Source: Actinomycetota bacterium
Lineage (GTDB): Bacteria; Actinomycetota; Actinomycetes; Propionibacteriales; Nocardioidaceae
DNA: 64,000 nucleotides
Reading direction: 5' to 3'
Assembly: GCA_009701885.1 (NCBI GenBank)
Contig: WLJH01000014.1
Coordinates: forward strand, 1-64,000
The notes under the pieces were generated by a model. The model was not told the DNA's origin, searched no databases, and was given only the letters and a program-made list of their open reading frames with translations. Of the stretch, positions 53,559-60,933 are shown in pieces. Within the stretch, counting starts at the first letter, position 1. The number at the start of each line of letters is the position of its first letter. A program made the position numbers and the translations under genes.

Positions 53559-53586
53559 GGGTATCGAGCGGCCGCAGCGCCACCCC

Positions 53587-53600
53587 ACCCGATATCGGGT
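53587..53600. promoter_or_regulatory. 14-bp palindrome upstream of thrS
   Basis: ACCCGATATCGGGT is a perfect palindrome about 77-90 bases upstream of the thrS GTG, between thrS and the preceding lipoprotein gene. A regulator binding site is possible; no regulator can be named. Confidence 0.35.
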
Positions 53601-53631
53601 CGGTCGCGCCGGGCCGCAGGAGCGGTGCGGG

Positions 53632-54207
53632 TCAGCTGCGCTCGACAGCCTCGGTGACGGCGTACGCCGACTGCTCGGTCGGGTAGCGGTCCTTCGGACC
53701 CAGCCCGGTCGCCGACACCTCGGCCCGGTCGCCGTTGAGCCGCTCGCGGAGGGTGATCGTCACGGTGCCCGCCTCGAGGTCCCAGGCGGCGTCGACGTCC
53801 TTGACCTTGCCGCTCATCTCGGTCTGGTTGTCGGCCCACACCGCGTTGAGCGCCGGCTCGTCCCCGACCAGGGTGGACTCGATGGCCACGCGCACGTCGC
53901 GCGTCTGCCAGCGGTAGAGCACGAGCACCCGGTCGCTGGCGACCAGGTCGGGCACGTCGAGGGTCATCGTGAGCGTGTCGGCGTCGAAGGCGAGGTCCAG
54001 GCCCTCGACCACCGCGGGGTCGGGGTCGACGGACGGCTCGGCGGTGGGCTCGGGCTGCTCGGAGGGCTCCCCGGACGCCGTGGGCGAGGGGCCGGCCGAG
54101 TCGGTCGCCACCTCGGTGCCGGGGTCCGCACTCTCGGAGCCGCACGCGGAGAGGGACGCCACGAGGACGACCGGCAGGACGGCGTACGCGAAGGAGGAGC
54201 GGCGCAT
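53632..54207 (-). CDS. Predicted lipoprotein of unknown function
   Basis: 191 residues. The signal peptide ends at LSAC (Cys22); a Ser/Pro/Glu-rich linker runs to about residue 62, and a beta-rich domain of about 130 residues follows ([34 protein letters not shown]). No family recognised. ATG at 54207 is used because an upstream extension would read through the tRNA and its terminator. It is preceded by GTGAGGAG directly against the ATG. Confidence 0.72.
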   Translation of the reverse strand: MRRSSFAYAVLPVVLVASLSACGSESADPGTEVATDSAGPSPTASGEPSEQPEPTAEPSVDPDPAVVEGLDLAFDADTLTMTLDVPDLVASDRVLVLYRWQTRDVRVAIESTLVGDEPALNAVWADNQTEMSGKVKDVDAAWDLEAGTVTITLRERLNGDRAEVSATGLGPKDRYPTEQSAYAVTEAVERS

Positions 54208-54233
54208 CTCCTCACCATGCCAGCAAATGCACG

Positions 54234-54259
54234 AGGCCGCACGCCTCGGCGTGCGGCCT
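54234..54259 (-). terminator. Terminator of the minus-strand tRNA-Val
   Basis: AGGCCGCACG (54234-54243) and CGTGCGGCCT (54250-54259) form a perfect 10-bp stem with a six-base loop, starting eight bases after the tRNA end. Only a weak T-rich stretch follows. Confidence 0.65.
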
Positions 54260-54266
54260 GTCGGGG

Positions 54267-54338
54267 TGGGCGATACTGGGTTCGAACCAGTGACCTCTTC
54301 GGTGTGAACGAAGCGCGCTACCACTGCGCCAATCGCCC
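54267..54338 (-). tRNA. tRNA-Val (anticodon CAC)
   Basis: 72-nt cloverleaf: acceptor GGGCGAT/ATCGCCC, D arm GGCGCAGTGGTAGCGC, anticodon stem CTTCG/CGAAG with loop TTCACAC (CAC reads GTG codons), T arm with GGTTCGAACC. CCA is not encoded. It differs from the plus-strand tRNA-Val(GAC) at five positions, two of which are a compensating anticodon-stem pair swap. A TACAGT -10 is at 54356-54351. Confidence 0.95.
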
Positions 54339-54350
54339 GTGCGGTGGCCG

Positions 54351-54356
54351 ACTGTA
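54351..54356 (-). promoter_or_regulatory. Candidate -10 of tRNA-Val(CAC)
   Basis: On the minus strand TACAGT lies 12 bases before the tRNA 5' end, fitting transcription start a few bases ahead of the mature tRNA. No clear -35. Confidence 0.45.
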
Positions 54357-54476
54357 GCGCATGGCCCACCCCTGCTCCGCATCGGCGTCGAGCACCTGGA
54401 AAAACTCTGCAGGAATCCGCGTCATGGGCCGATCGGAAGGACGTCTCCCCTCCAGAGACGACTTCCAGGAGGACCC

Positions 54477-54935
54477 ATGCCGAACTACCCCGACCCCACC
54501 CAGGGCCACCTGACCGGCCCGGTGACGGTGCTGGTCTCCGAGGTGCGCATGGTGTCCCTGGACGTCCCCGGCGAGCGCGGTGGCGAGGTGCCGGTCTCGC
54601 TGACCTACGACCCCCAGGACCCGTACGCCGTCGCGCTGGTGTTCCACACCGCCGAGGGCGACGTGACCTGGATGGTCGCCCGCGAGCTGCTGGTCGTGGG
54701 GGCCGGCAGCCCGACCGGCGACGGCGACGTCATGATCTGGCCGGCGCTGACCCCCGACCTGGAGGACGCGGTGGTCATCCGACTGCAGGCGCCGGGCGGG
54801 CGGCTGGTGCTGCGACTGGGCATGGCCGAGCTCGACGACTTCCTGGCCCGCACGCTCGCGCTGGTGCCGCTCGGCACCGAGTCCGACCACCTGGACCTCG
54901 ACGCGCTGGTGGCCGACCTGCTCCAGGGCGCCTGA
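54477..54935 (+). CDS. SsgA family sporulation/cell division regulator
   Basis: 152-residue SsgA-like protein. The family pattern is visible in VPVSLTYDPQDPYAVALVFH (about 37-56), GDVTWMVARELLVVG (about 59-75), GDGDVMIWP and the C-terminal LVLRLGMAELDDFLARTLALVPLG. In Streptomyces such proteins, notably SsgB with SsgA, position FtsZ at sporulation septa. In a probably non-sporulating actinomycete it may help in ordinary septum placement. CAGGAGGA before the ATG fixes the start. It is a lone plus-strand gene with a convergent aminotransferase gene 19 bases further on. Confidence 0.85.
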   Translation: MPNYPDPTQGHLTGPVTVLVSEVRMVSLDVPGERGGEVPVSLTYDPQDPYAVALVFHTAEGDVTWMVARELLVVGAGSPTGDGDVMIWPALTPDLEDAVVIRLQAPGGRLVLRLGMAELDDFLARTLALVPLGTESDHLDLDALVADLLQGA

Positions 54936-54954
54936 GCCCCGGCAGCCCTCACCC

Positions 54955-55773
54955 TCAGAAGCCCTCGGGCTCCCTCAGCGCCCACGTGCGCGCGGCCTCG
55001 AGGGTGAAAGGCCCCGGCTGGTCCCACGTCCGACCGTCCCAGCGCAGCACGGGCTGCACGTCACGGGTGGTCGAGACCAGGAAGACCTCCGAAGCACCCG
55101 CCGCCACCTCGGCCAGGGGCGCGTCGACCTCGACTCCCCCGCACCACTCGAGCACGAGCGCGCGGGTCACCCCGGCCAGGCAGCCGCTGGCCAGCGTGGG
55201 GGTCCGCAGCTCGCCGTCGGCCACGTAGAAGACGTTGGAGCCTGTGCCCTCGCACAGGTCGCCGACGGTGTTGGCCAGCAGCGCCTCGTCGGCTCCCTGT
55301 CGTTGGGCGTGGGCGAGGGCGATGACGTTCTCGGCGTACGACGTCGTCTTGAGCCCGGCGGTCGCGCCGCGCTCGTTGCGGGGCCAGGGCACGGTGACGA
55401 CTGCCGCCGAGGCGGCGGCGGGCGCCATGGGGACGGCCACCACGACCACGGTCTGGCCCTCGTCCCCCCGGCCGGAGCCCAGGGGCGCGGGCCCTCCGGT
55501 GACGGTGATGCGCAACCGCCCGAGCGGCAGGTGCTCGGCGGCCAGCACGGCCCGCACGCCCTCCTCCACCAGCGGGCGGTCCGGTGCCTCGAGACCGAGG
55601 CCGAGGGCGCTGCGCTCGAGCCGGTCCAGGTGCGGACCGAGGGCGAACGGCCGGCCGTCGACGACCTTGACCGACTCGAAGACCCCGTCGCCGACGGTGA
55701 GGCCGTGGTCGGTGACGCGGACCGCTGCGGCGGTCGGGTCGAGGAGCAGGGAACCGTCCACCCAGGCGTGCAT
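54955..55773 (-). CDS. Class IV aminotransferase (aminodeoxychorismate lyase-like)
   Basis: 272-residue fold-type IV PLP enzyme. VTDHGLTVGDGVFES near the N-terminus, PLP lysine in TAGLKTTSYAENVIALAHA, and the phosphate-binding LCEGTGSNVF are the class markers. The short length and sequence fit aminodeoxychorismate lyase (p-aminobenzoate synthesis) or a D-amino acid/branched-chain aminotransferase; pabC-like is favoured but not certain. ATG at 55773 is preferred to a GTG nine bases upstream because TACAGT ends seven bases before the ATG. Confidence 0.8.
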   Translation of the reverse strand: MHAWVDGSLLLDPTAAAVRVTDHGLTVGDGVFESVKVVDGRPFALGPHLDRLERSALGLGLEAPDRPLVEEGVRAVLAAEHLPLGRLRITVTGGPAPLGSGRGDEGQTVVVVAVPMAPAAASAAVVTVPWPRNERGATAGLKTTSYAENVIALAHAQRQGADEALLANTVGDLCEGTGSNVFYVADGELRTPTLASGCLAGVTRALVLEWCGGVEVDAPLAEVAAGASEVFLVSTTRDVQPVLRWDGRTWDQPGPFTLEAARTWALREPEGF

Positions 55774-55780
55774 GGCGGTC

Positions 55781-55786
55781 ACTGTA
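55781..55786 (-). promoter_or_regulatory. Leaderless -10 of the aminotransferase gene
   Basis: On the minus strand TACAGT is followed by seven bases (GACCGCC) and the ATG at 55773. This favours the ATG over the upstream GTG, which would overlap the -10. Confidence 0.5.
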
Positions 55787-55850
55787 AGCCGCTGGTCAGC
55801 GGGCTGTTCACGGTCCCGTCAGGGGGCCGAAACGCCGTGGTGACCCGGAT

Positions 55851-55879
55851 TTGGCGCGGTCTGGGCCATGGGCTACTGT
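55851..55879 (+). promoter_or_regulatory. Promoter of the tRNA-Gly/Cys/Val cluster
   Basis: -35 TTGGCG (55851-55856) and -10 TACTGT (55874-55879) are separated by exactly 17 bases. Transcription would start near 55886, about 30 bases before tRNA-Gly. Confidence 0.7.
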
Positions 55880-55915
55880 TTCCGTCGTTCGCCAGGGGCA
55901 ACCCTGGGGAAGCAA

Positions 55916-55988
55916 GCGGACGTAGCTCAGTTGGTAGAGCGCAACCTTGCCAAGGTTGAGGTCGCGAGTTCGAGCCTCGTCGTCCGCT
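55916..55988 (+). tRNA. tRNA-Gly (anticodon GCC)
   Basis: 73-nt cloverleaf with acceptor GCGGACG/CGTCCGC, D arm around AGCTCAGTTGGTAGAGC, anticodon stem CAACC/GGTTG with loop TTGCCAA, and T loop GAGTTCGAGCC. CCA is not encoded. First of three tRNAs in a row. Confidence 0.96.
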
Positions 55989-56019
55989 CGGAGAGGTCTC
56001 TCCATTGTTTGGCCTCCGC

Positions 56020-56090
56020 GGTGGGTTGGCCGAGAGGCGAGGCAACGGACTGCAAATCCGTGTACACGGGTTCAAATCCCGTACCCACCT
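56020..56090 (+). tRNA. tRNA-Cys (anticodon GCA)
   Basis: 71-nt cloverleaf with acceptor GGTGGGT/ACCCACC, anticodon loop CTGCAAA, and T arm GGGTTCAAATCCC. CCA follows in the DNA (56091-56093). Confidence 0.96.
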
Positions 56091-56115
56091 CCAGCCCCAC
56101 CACAACTCAAGACCC

Positions 56116-56187
56116 GGGCGATTGGCGCAGCGGTAGCGCGCTTCCTTGACACGGAAGAGGTCACTGGTTCAAACCCAGTATCGCCCA
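56116..56187 (+). tRNA. tRNA-Val (anticodon GAC)
   Basis: 72-nt cloverleaf with acceptor GGGCGAT/ATCGCCC, anticodon stem CTTCC/GGAAG, loop TTGACAC, and T arm GGTTCAAACC. CCA is encoded (56188-56190). It is a near-copy, on the opposite strand, of tRNA-Val(CAC) 1.8 kb away. Confidence 0.96.
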
Positions 56188-56193
56188 CCAGCA

Positions 56194-56227
56194 CGAGAGC
56201 CCCCGACCTCCTGGTCGGGGGCTCTCG
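56194..56227 (+). terminator. Strong terminator of the tRNA cluster
   Basis: CGAGAGCCCCCGACC (56194-56208) and GGTCGGGGGCTCTCG (56213-56227) form a perfect 15-bp stem with a TCCT loop, starting seven bases after tRNA-Val. It may also stop transcription from the DUF2510 gene, which ends 29 bases further on the other strand. Confidence 0.8.
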
Positions 56228-56255
56228 CCGTGCACGGCTCTCGTGGGCCCGCTGC

Positions 56256-56993
56256 TCAGAACGTGTCGTTGATGGTGATCCGGTCGTAGCTGGCCGGCAG
56301 GTCGTCGAAGGACGAGCAGTCCACGGTGACCTTGGTGCCGACGGCGACCTCGTCGGTGTAGCAGTCGACGGTGGCCAGCACCTCGTTGCCGGACCAGAGC
56401 TTGATCTCGACGAAGGCGCTGTCGGGGGTGTCCCGGTTGTTGGTGAGCTTGAGCCCCTCGATGTCGGCGTCGTCGACGAAGTCACCGACCACCGACCACC
56501 CGGGGTCGTAGTCGAAGCCGGAGACCTCGAACGCCTCTCCCTCGGTGATCTCCAGCGGGTTGTCGGGGCCCCCGGGCTGGTCGTCCTCGCGCTCGATCGT
56601 CTCCACGGCCTCGTTGACCGCGCCACCGACGAGGGTGACCACGGCCAGGCAGCCGCCACCGACGAGCAGGATCAGCACACCGATGACGATGAGCACGATC
56701 TTGGTGGTGTTCGAGGACCCCGAGGAGGGGGCGCCCTGGTAGCCCGGCGCATAGCCCTGCTGGGGGTACGCCTGGCCGTAGCCCTGCTGCGGGTACCCCT
56801 GCTGGTAGCCGGCGTACCCCGGCTGCTGGTAGCCCGGCTGCGGGTAGCCCTGCTGGGCCGGGTCGGCCTGCGGCTGGCCGTCGGCGGCCTGCGGGGCGGG
56901 GCCGGGACGGAAGTGGGCGGTCCACTGCGTGCCGTCCCAGTAGCGCTCGCGACCGTCCGGCTGCAGGTGCCACCCTGCGGGTGCTTGACTCAT
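56256..56993 (-). CDS. DUF2510 domain membrane protein
   Basis: 245 residues. The N-terminal DUF2510 motif (AGWHLQPDGRERYWDGTQWTAH, residues 6-27) is followed by a Tyr/Gln/Pro/Gly-rich low-complexity run of QQGY-type repeats (about 45-88), one transmembrane helix (about 98-124), and a C-terminal domain of about 115 residues that is probably extracellular and beta-rich (VEIKLWSGNEVLATVDCYTD). Function of the family is unknown. Start ATG is leaderless. Confidence 0.82.
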   Translation of the reverse strand: MSQAPAGWHLQPDGRERYWDGTQWTAHFRPGPAPQAADGQPQADPAQQGYPQPGYQQPGYAGYQQGYPQQGYGQAYPQQGYAPGYQGAPSSGSSNTTKIVLIVIGVLILLVGGGCLAVVTLVGGAVNEAVETIEREDDQPGGPDNPLEITEGEAFEVSGFDYDPGWSVVGDFVDDADIEGLKLTNNRDTPDSAFVEIKLWSGNEVLATVDCYTDEVAVGTKVTVDCSSFDDLPASYDRITINDTF

Positions 56994-56999
56994 GAGGCC

Positions 57000-57005
57000 A
57001 ACCTA
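57000..57005 (-). promoter_or_regulatory. Leaderless -10 of the DUF2510 gene
   Basis: On the minus strand TAGGTT is followed by GGCCTC and the ATG at 56993, with no Shine-Dalgarno. Confidence 0.5.
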
Positions 57006-57102
57006 GGCCCGCCGTGGCCCTGTCGTCCGCACTTCCCGCTGCGCCGACGCGGGCTGGCCCGAGGTGCGCCCCGGTGTCGGCGCGACGTGGGAGGCTCCGC
57101 CC

Positions 57103-57816
57103 GTGCCCTGCTCCCCCACCCGCCGCATCGCGACAGCGTGGGCGTCGCTGGTCACGGCGGTCGTGCTGGTGGCGACCGGCTGCACCCTCCCGGCGACCGA
57201 CCGTACGCCGTCGGCGGACCCGGCCCCCGTGCGCGAGCTGTCCCCTGCCGACGCGCTCGACGCCCTGGACCGGCTGCCGCGCACCGACCGCGACCCGGGC
57301 GGACCGACGTACGACCGCGACGCCTTCGGGCCGGCGTGGTCCGACGTGGACGGCAACGGCTGCAACCAGCGCGACGACGTGCTGCTGCGCGACGCCGAGC
57401 CCGGCAGCACCACCACGACCCGCCAGGACGGCTGCGACCACGACGTGCTGGCCGGCACGTGGGTCGACCCCTACACCGGGGCGCGGCTGGTCATGACCGA
57501 CATGAAGGACCCCGCCCAGGCGCAGGCCGTGCAGATCGACCACGTCGTCCCGCTCGCCGAGGCCTGGCGCTCGGGCGCGAGCGGCTGGAGCGCAGCGCGG
57601 CGCGAGGCCTTCGCCAACGACCTCGGCGTGCTGGTGGCCTCCGGCGGGCCGACCAACGCCGCCAAGGGTGACGACGACCCGGCCGCCTGGCTCCCCCGGG
57701 CCCGCTTCCAGTGCGCCTACGTGCTGCGCTGGGTGGCGGTCAAGGACGCCTGGGACCTCGCCGTCGACGACTCCGAGGACGCCGCGCTCAGGCGGGTGCT
57801 GGCGCAGTGCCCCTGA
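57103..57816 (+). CDS. Exported HNH nuclease lipoprotein (DUF1524/GmrSD-type)
   Basis: 237 residues. The signal peptide ends in LVATGC (Cys27). The domain has YDRDAFGPAWSDVDGNGCNQRDDVLLRDA, followed by QIDHVVPLAEAW with the metal-site His near residue 147, and the Asn-rich ASGGPTNAAKGDDDPAAW near 185-200, the arrangement seen in secreted actinobacterial HNH nucleases. A surface nuclease for nutrient DNA or competition is plausible. GTG at 57103 is chosen with GGGAGG in front. Its 3' end overlaps the convergent amidohydrolase gene by 29 bases. Confidence 0.8.
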   Translation: MPCSPTRRIATAWASLVTAVVLVATGCTLPATDRTPSADPAPVRELSPADALDALDRLPRTDRDPGGPTYDRDAFGPAWSDVDGNGCNQRDDVLLRDAEPGSTTTTRQDGCDHDVLAGTWVDPYTGARLVMTDMKDPAQAQAVQIDHVVPLAEAWRSGASGWSAARREAFANDLGVLVASGGPTNAAKGDDDPAAWLPRARFQCAYVLRWVAVKDAWDLAVDDSEDAALRRVLAQCP

Positions 57817-59614
57817 CCGGCTCGGGGACCGGGGACGAGGTGGCCGGGGCAGCCGTCGGCTGACCCACCCGCAGGAACGAACCGGTCCGCTGCCGGCCGA
57901 CGATGTCGGTCGGCTCGCCGTCGCGGACCACCACCTGGCCACCGACCATCACCAGCGGCACCGCGGCGTCGTTGCGGTTGACCATCCGGCGCAGCCCGCC
58001 GTAGATCTCCACCGGCGCCTCGTGGTACCCCTCCAGCGAGGCGTCCAGGTGGGCCGGGTCGACCACGAGCACGTCGGCACGGTCGCCGACGCGCAGGTGC
58101 CCGGCGTCGATGCCGTAGAAGTCCGCGAGCTCGCCGGTGAGCCGGTGCACGGCCTGGGCGACCGTGAGGAAGGGCCGACCGGCGACCTCGGCGTCGCGCA
58201 CGTGCTTGAGCAGCCGCAGCCCGAAGTTGTAGAAGGCCATGTTGCGCAGGTGCGCACCGGCGTCGGAGAAGCCCATCTGCACGTGCGGGCTCTGTGCCAT
58301 CCGCTGCAGCACCTTCGGGCGGTGGTTGGAGATGGTGGTGCGCCAGCGCACGGCGGTGCCGTGCTCGAGCACGAGGTCGAGGAAGGCGTCGACCGGGTGC
58401 AGGCCGCCGCGCTCGAGGCCGACCTGGCCGAAGGACTTGCCGACGACCGAGGCGTCGGGGCAGGCGACGATCTCGGCGTCGAAGAAGTCGCGGTGCCACA
58501 CCCGCGGGCCGTACTTGGACTCGTAGTCCTTGCGGAAGGCCCGGCGGTACTCCTCGGAGCGGAACAGCTCCTCGCGCGCGGCCTGCTCCTGCAGGTGCAG
58601 CGCGATGGCCCCGGAGCCGAACTCCTCGAAGATGACCAGGTCGATGCCGTCGGCGTACACCTCGAACGGCACCGGCAGGTGCTGCCAGCGGAAGTCGGCA
58701 CCGAGGCGGTTGACCACGCCGCCGAGCAGGTTCATCAGGTGGATGACGAACGGGATGGCCTTGATGTCGGCGGCCGAGAGCAGGCTCGTGCGCAGGGCGG
58801 GCTGCTTGCCCCAGCCGATCGAGCCGAGCGCCTGGGTGACGATCGTGTGCGGGTGGCTGGCGTCCGGACCGGCCTGGAGCACCCGACCGCGGCGGCGCAG
58901 CAGCGAGCGCAGCGGGCGCATCTCGCGGCGCTTGGCGTACGTCGAGGGCAGCGTCCGCGAGCGGCACAGGTCGCCGTCGAGCTTGTCGAAGAGCAGCTGC
59001 TGGGCCGACATGCCCACGAAGCCGGCGTCGAGGGCGTCGGTGAGCATCTGCTCCATCCGCGTGACCTCGGAGCGGCTGGGCCGCACCTCCTTGCGGGTCG
59101 CGCGGTCCAGGCCCATGACCGCGGCACGCAGGTCGGAGTGGCCGACGAAGGCCGCGAGGTTGGGGCCGAGCGGGCGGCGCTCCAGCGCCTCGACGTACTC
59201 CGCCGGGCCGTCCCAGCCCTCGCCCGCGTCGCGCAGCCGCTGCAGCGCGCCGATCACGTGCTCGCGCGGGATCGCCTCGACCCGGCCGAAGAGGTCACCG
59301 GCGTCGACCGGGTCGACGTGGACGGTGGAGAGCGAGCAGGAGCCGAGCAGCAGCGTGGTGATGCCGTGCCGCAGGGACTCCGAGAGACCCGGGCCCTCGA
59401 GCACCTCCACGTCGTAGTGCGTGTGGATGTCGACCATGCCCGGCATCACCCAGCGGCCGGTCGCGTCCACGACCTCGGTGCCGGGACCGGCCTCCAGCGG
59501 CTCCACGGAGACCTCGACGACGCGGCCGTCGCGGATGCCGAGGTCGCGGATCGCGGGTTCGGCGCCAGTGCCGTCGAACCAGAGGCCGCGGCGGATGACG
59601 GTGTCGTAGCTCAC
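57788..59614 (-). CDS. N-acyl-D-amino-acid deacylase-type amidohydrolase
   Basis: 608-residue metal-dependent amidohydrolase of the D-aminoacylase/dihydroorotase-like branch. Metal ligands His64 and His66 lie in PGMVDIHTHYD, and conserved segments GHSDLRAAVMG, MGFSDAGAHLRNMAFYN and the C-terminal LRVGDRADVLVVDP follow. Length is above the usual 480-550 of D-aminoacylase, fitting a subgroup of long actinobacterial members. GTG at 59614 has no good Shine-Dalgarno. It is the last gene of the catabolic operon; substrate unknown. Confidence 0.82.
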   Translation of the reverse strand: MSYDTVIRRGLWFDGTGAEPAIRDLGIRDGRVVEVSVEPLEAGPGTEVVDATGRWVMPGMVDIHTHYDVEVLEGPGLSESLRHGITTLLLGSCSLSTVHVDPVDAGDLFGRVEAIPREHVIGALQRLRDAGEGWDGPAEYVEALERRPLGPNLAAFVGHSDLRAAVMGLDRATRKEVRPSRSEVTRMEQMLTDALDAGFVGMSAQQLLFDKLDGDLCRSRTLPSTYAKRREMRPLRSLLRRRGRVLQAGPDASHPHTIVTQALGSIGWGKQPALRTSLLSAADIKAIPFVIHLMNLLGGVVNRLGADFRWQHLPVPFEVYADGIDLVIFEEFGSGAIALHLQEQAAREELFRSEEYRRAFRKDYESKYGPRVWHRDFFDAEIVACPDASVVGKSFGQVGLERGGLHPVDAFLDLVLEHGTAVRWRTTISNHRPKVLQRMAQSPHVQMGFSDAGAHLRNMAFYNFGLRLLKHVRDAEVAGRPFLTVAQAVHRLTGELADFYGIDAGHLRVGDRADVLVVDPAHLDASLEGYHEAPVEIYGGLRRMVNRNDAAVPLVMVGGQVVVRDGEPTDIVGRQRTGSFLRVGQPTAAPATSSPVPEPVRGTAPAPA

Positions 59615-59634
59615 AGGAGAATTCAAGAGGGGTC

Positions 59635-60933
59635 CTAGGGGTCGGTCAAGAGCTCCGGCACAGATTCTGACAGGAGGGCCTGCCTGTCCTCGGGCAGCGC
59701 GAAGCCCGCGGCGACCATCGTCTCGGTCGCAGCCTCGTACGCCGCGAGGTAGGCAGCCCTGGTCGGCCACCGGTCCGCGAGCACCTCGGGAGCCACCGGT
59801 GTGGTCGAACCGAAGAGCTGGCAGACCAGCGAGGCTCCCGCGGGCGCCGCGCCACTGAGCCGCTGGACCGCAGCGTCGACGGCCGGGGTACGGACGCCAC
59901 CGAGGGTGTTGCCGAGGGTGTCGACGACGTACGCCTCCTCGCCTGCACCACCGCTGACCTGCAGGAGCTCGCCGGGCGGCGGGGCGTCTCCCCCGCGCGC
60001 CCACCGCTCGAGCGCCCGCAGCCCCGCGCGCAGGACGTAGACCTGCTGGCCGCGGTTGACCGGGGTCGGGCAGCCGAGGAAGTCCTCGAAGGCGTCGATC
60101 TGGAACTTGTCGGCGTGCGCGGTGCCGGCGACCTCCCAGGTGCGCAGCAGCGGGCCGTCCGGCTGCCGCGCGGGGAGCGAGCGCATCCGGCCCAGCACGT
60201 CGGTCTCGGTCTGGACCACCAGGGTCGGGACCAGGTCGTCGGGCAGCGGCGCGGGCTGCTGGGACAGCACCTCGGTCATCGTGTGCTGCACCGCGGACGG
60301 CTCGACCGGGGGCAGCGCGCCGGCCCGCGAGTGCACGAGGTAGCCCGCGAAGGGAGACCCCGGGGAGTGCACGGAGACCAGGTGCCGCGAGAGCAGGCAG
60401 GCCGACTGCGACTCCCCCACGCCGAGCACCAGGTCGGCCCCCACGAGGTGGGCGACCGCGCGGGCGACCTGCTCGTAGACGTCGTGGCACCAGGCGTCGC
60501 CGGGGTGCTCGAGCCCGCCGTACCGCTCGGGGTCCGCCCCGACCAGTCCCGGGCTTCCTGCACCGCTGCCGTCGCCGACGGCGACCGAGGCCTGACCGCC
60601 CATCACCCCGACGTACTGTGCGGAGATCCCGGCCCAGGCGTGGCCCGAGCGCAGCAGCTCCTCGGCGAGGTAGGTCCAGTCCGGCGCCGCCTCGGCGCCG
60701 GAGGAGACGTTGAGCCACTCCGCACACAGGGTGCCGCTCGCCTGCCCTGCGGGCGGGCGCCGCACCAGCACCCGGACGGCGTACGCCGCCTCCCGGCCGC
60801 CGGGAGAGACCGCGACACCGGACGCGACGTGCTCGGTCTCGGTCCAGCCCCGCGCGGCGAGGTCGACCGGGGGTCGTGCCCCGTGCAGCCGGTGGTCGCC
60901 CGGGGGCAGGCGCTCCAGCGAGGCGGTGCTCAC
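59635..60933 (-). CDS. Alpha/beta-hydrolase domain-containing protein
   Basis: 432 residues. It resembles the actinobacterial large alpha/beta hydrolase domain family (Abhydrolase_10 type): N-terminal beta-rich segment, WLNVSSGAEAAPDW, YLAEELLRSGHAWAGISAQYVGV, and a nucleophile elbow GESQSA near residue 175. A TAHADKF segment near 285 may hold the catalytic His. Esterase or lactonase activity is probable. Its GTG overlaps the previous gene's stop (GTGA). Confidence 0.72.
   Translation of the reverse strand: MSTASLERLPPGDHRLHGARPPVDLAARGWTETEHVASGVAVSPGGREAAYAVRVLVRRPPAGQASGTLCAEWLNVSSGAEAAPDWTYLAEELLRSGHAWAGISAQYVGVMGGQASVAVGDGSGAGSPGLVGADPERYGGLEHPGDAWCHDVYEQVARAVAHLVGADLVLGVGESQSACLLSRHLVSVHSPGSPFAGYLVHSRAGALPPVEPSAVQHTMTEVLSQQPAPLPDDLVPTLVVQTETDVLGRMRSLPARQPDGPLLRTWEVAGTAHADKFQIDAFEDFLGCPTPVNRGQQVYVLRAGLRALERWARGGDAPPPGELLQVSGGAGEEAYVVDTLGNTLGGVRTPAVDAAVQRLSGAAPAGASLVCQLFGSTTPVAPEVLADRWPTRAAYLAAYEAATETMVAAGFALPEDRQALLSESVPELLTDP

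Noticed and set aside
53511..53631. T-box riboswitch upstream of thrS
   Set aside because: No T-box core sequence or specifier loop seen; only a palindrome and a simple hairpin.
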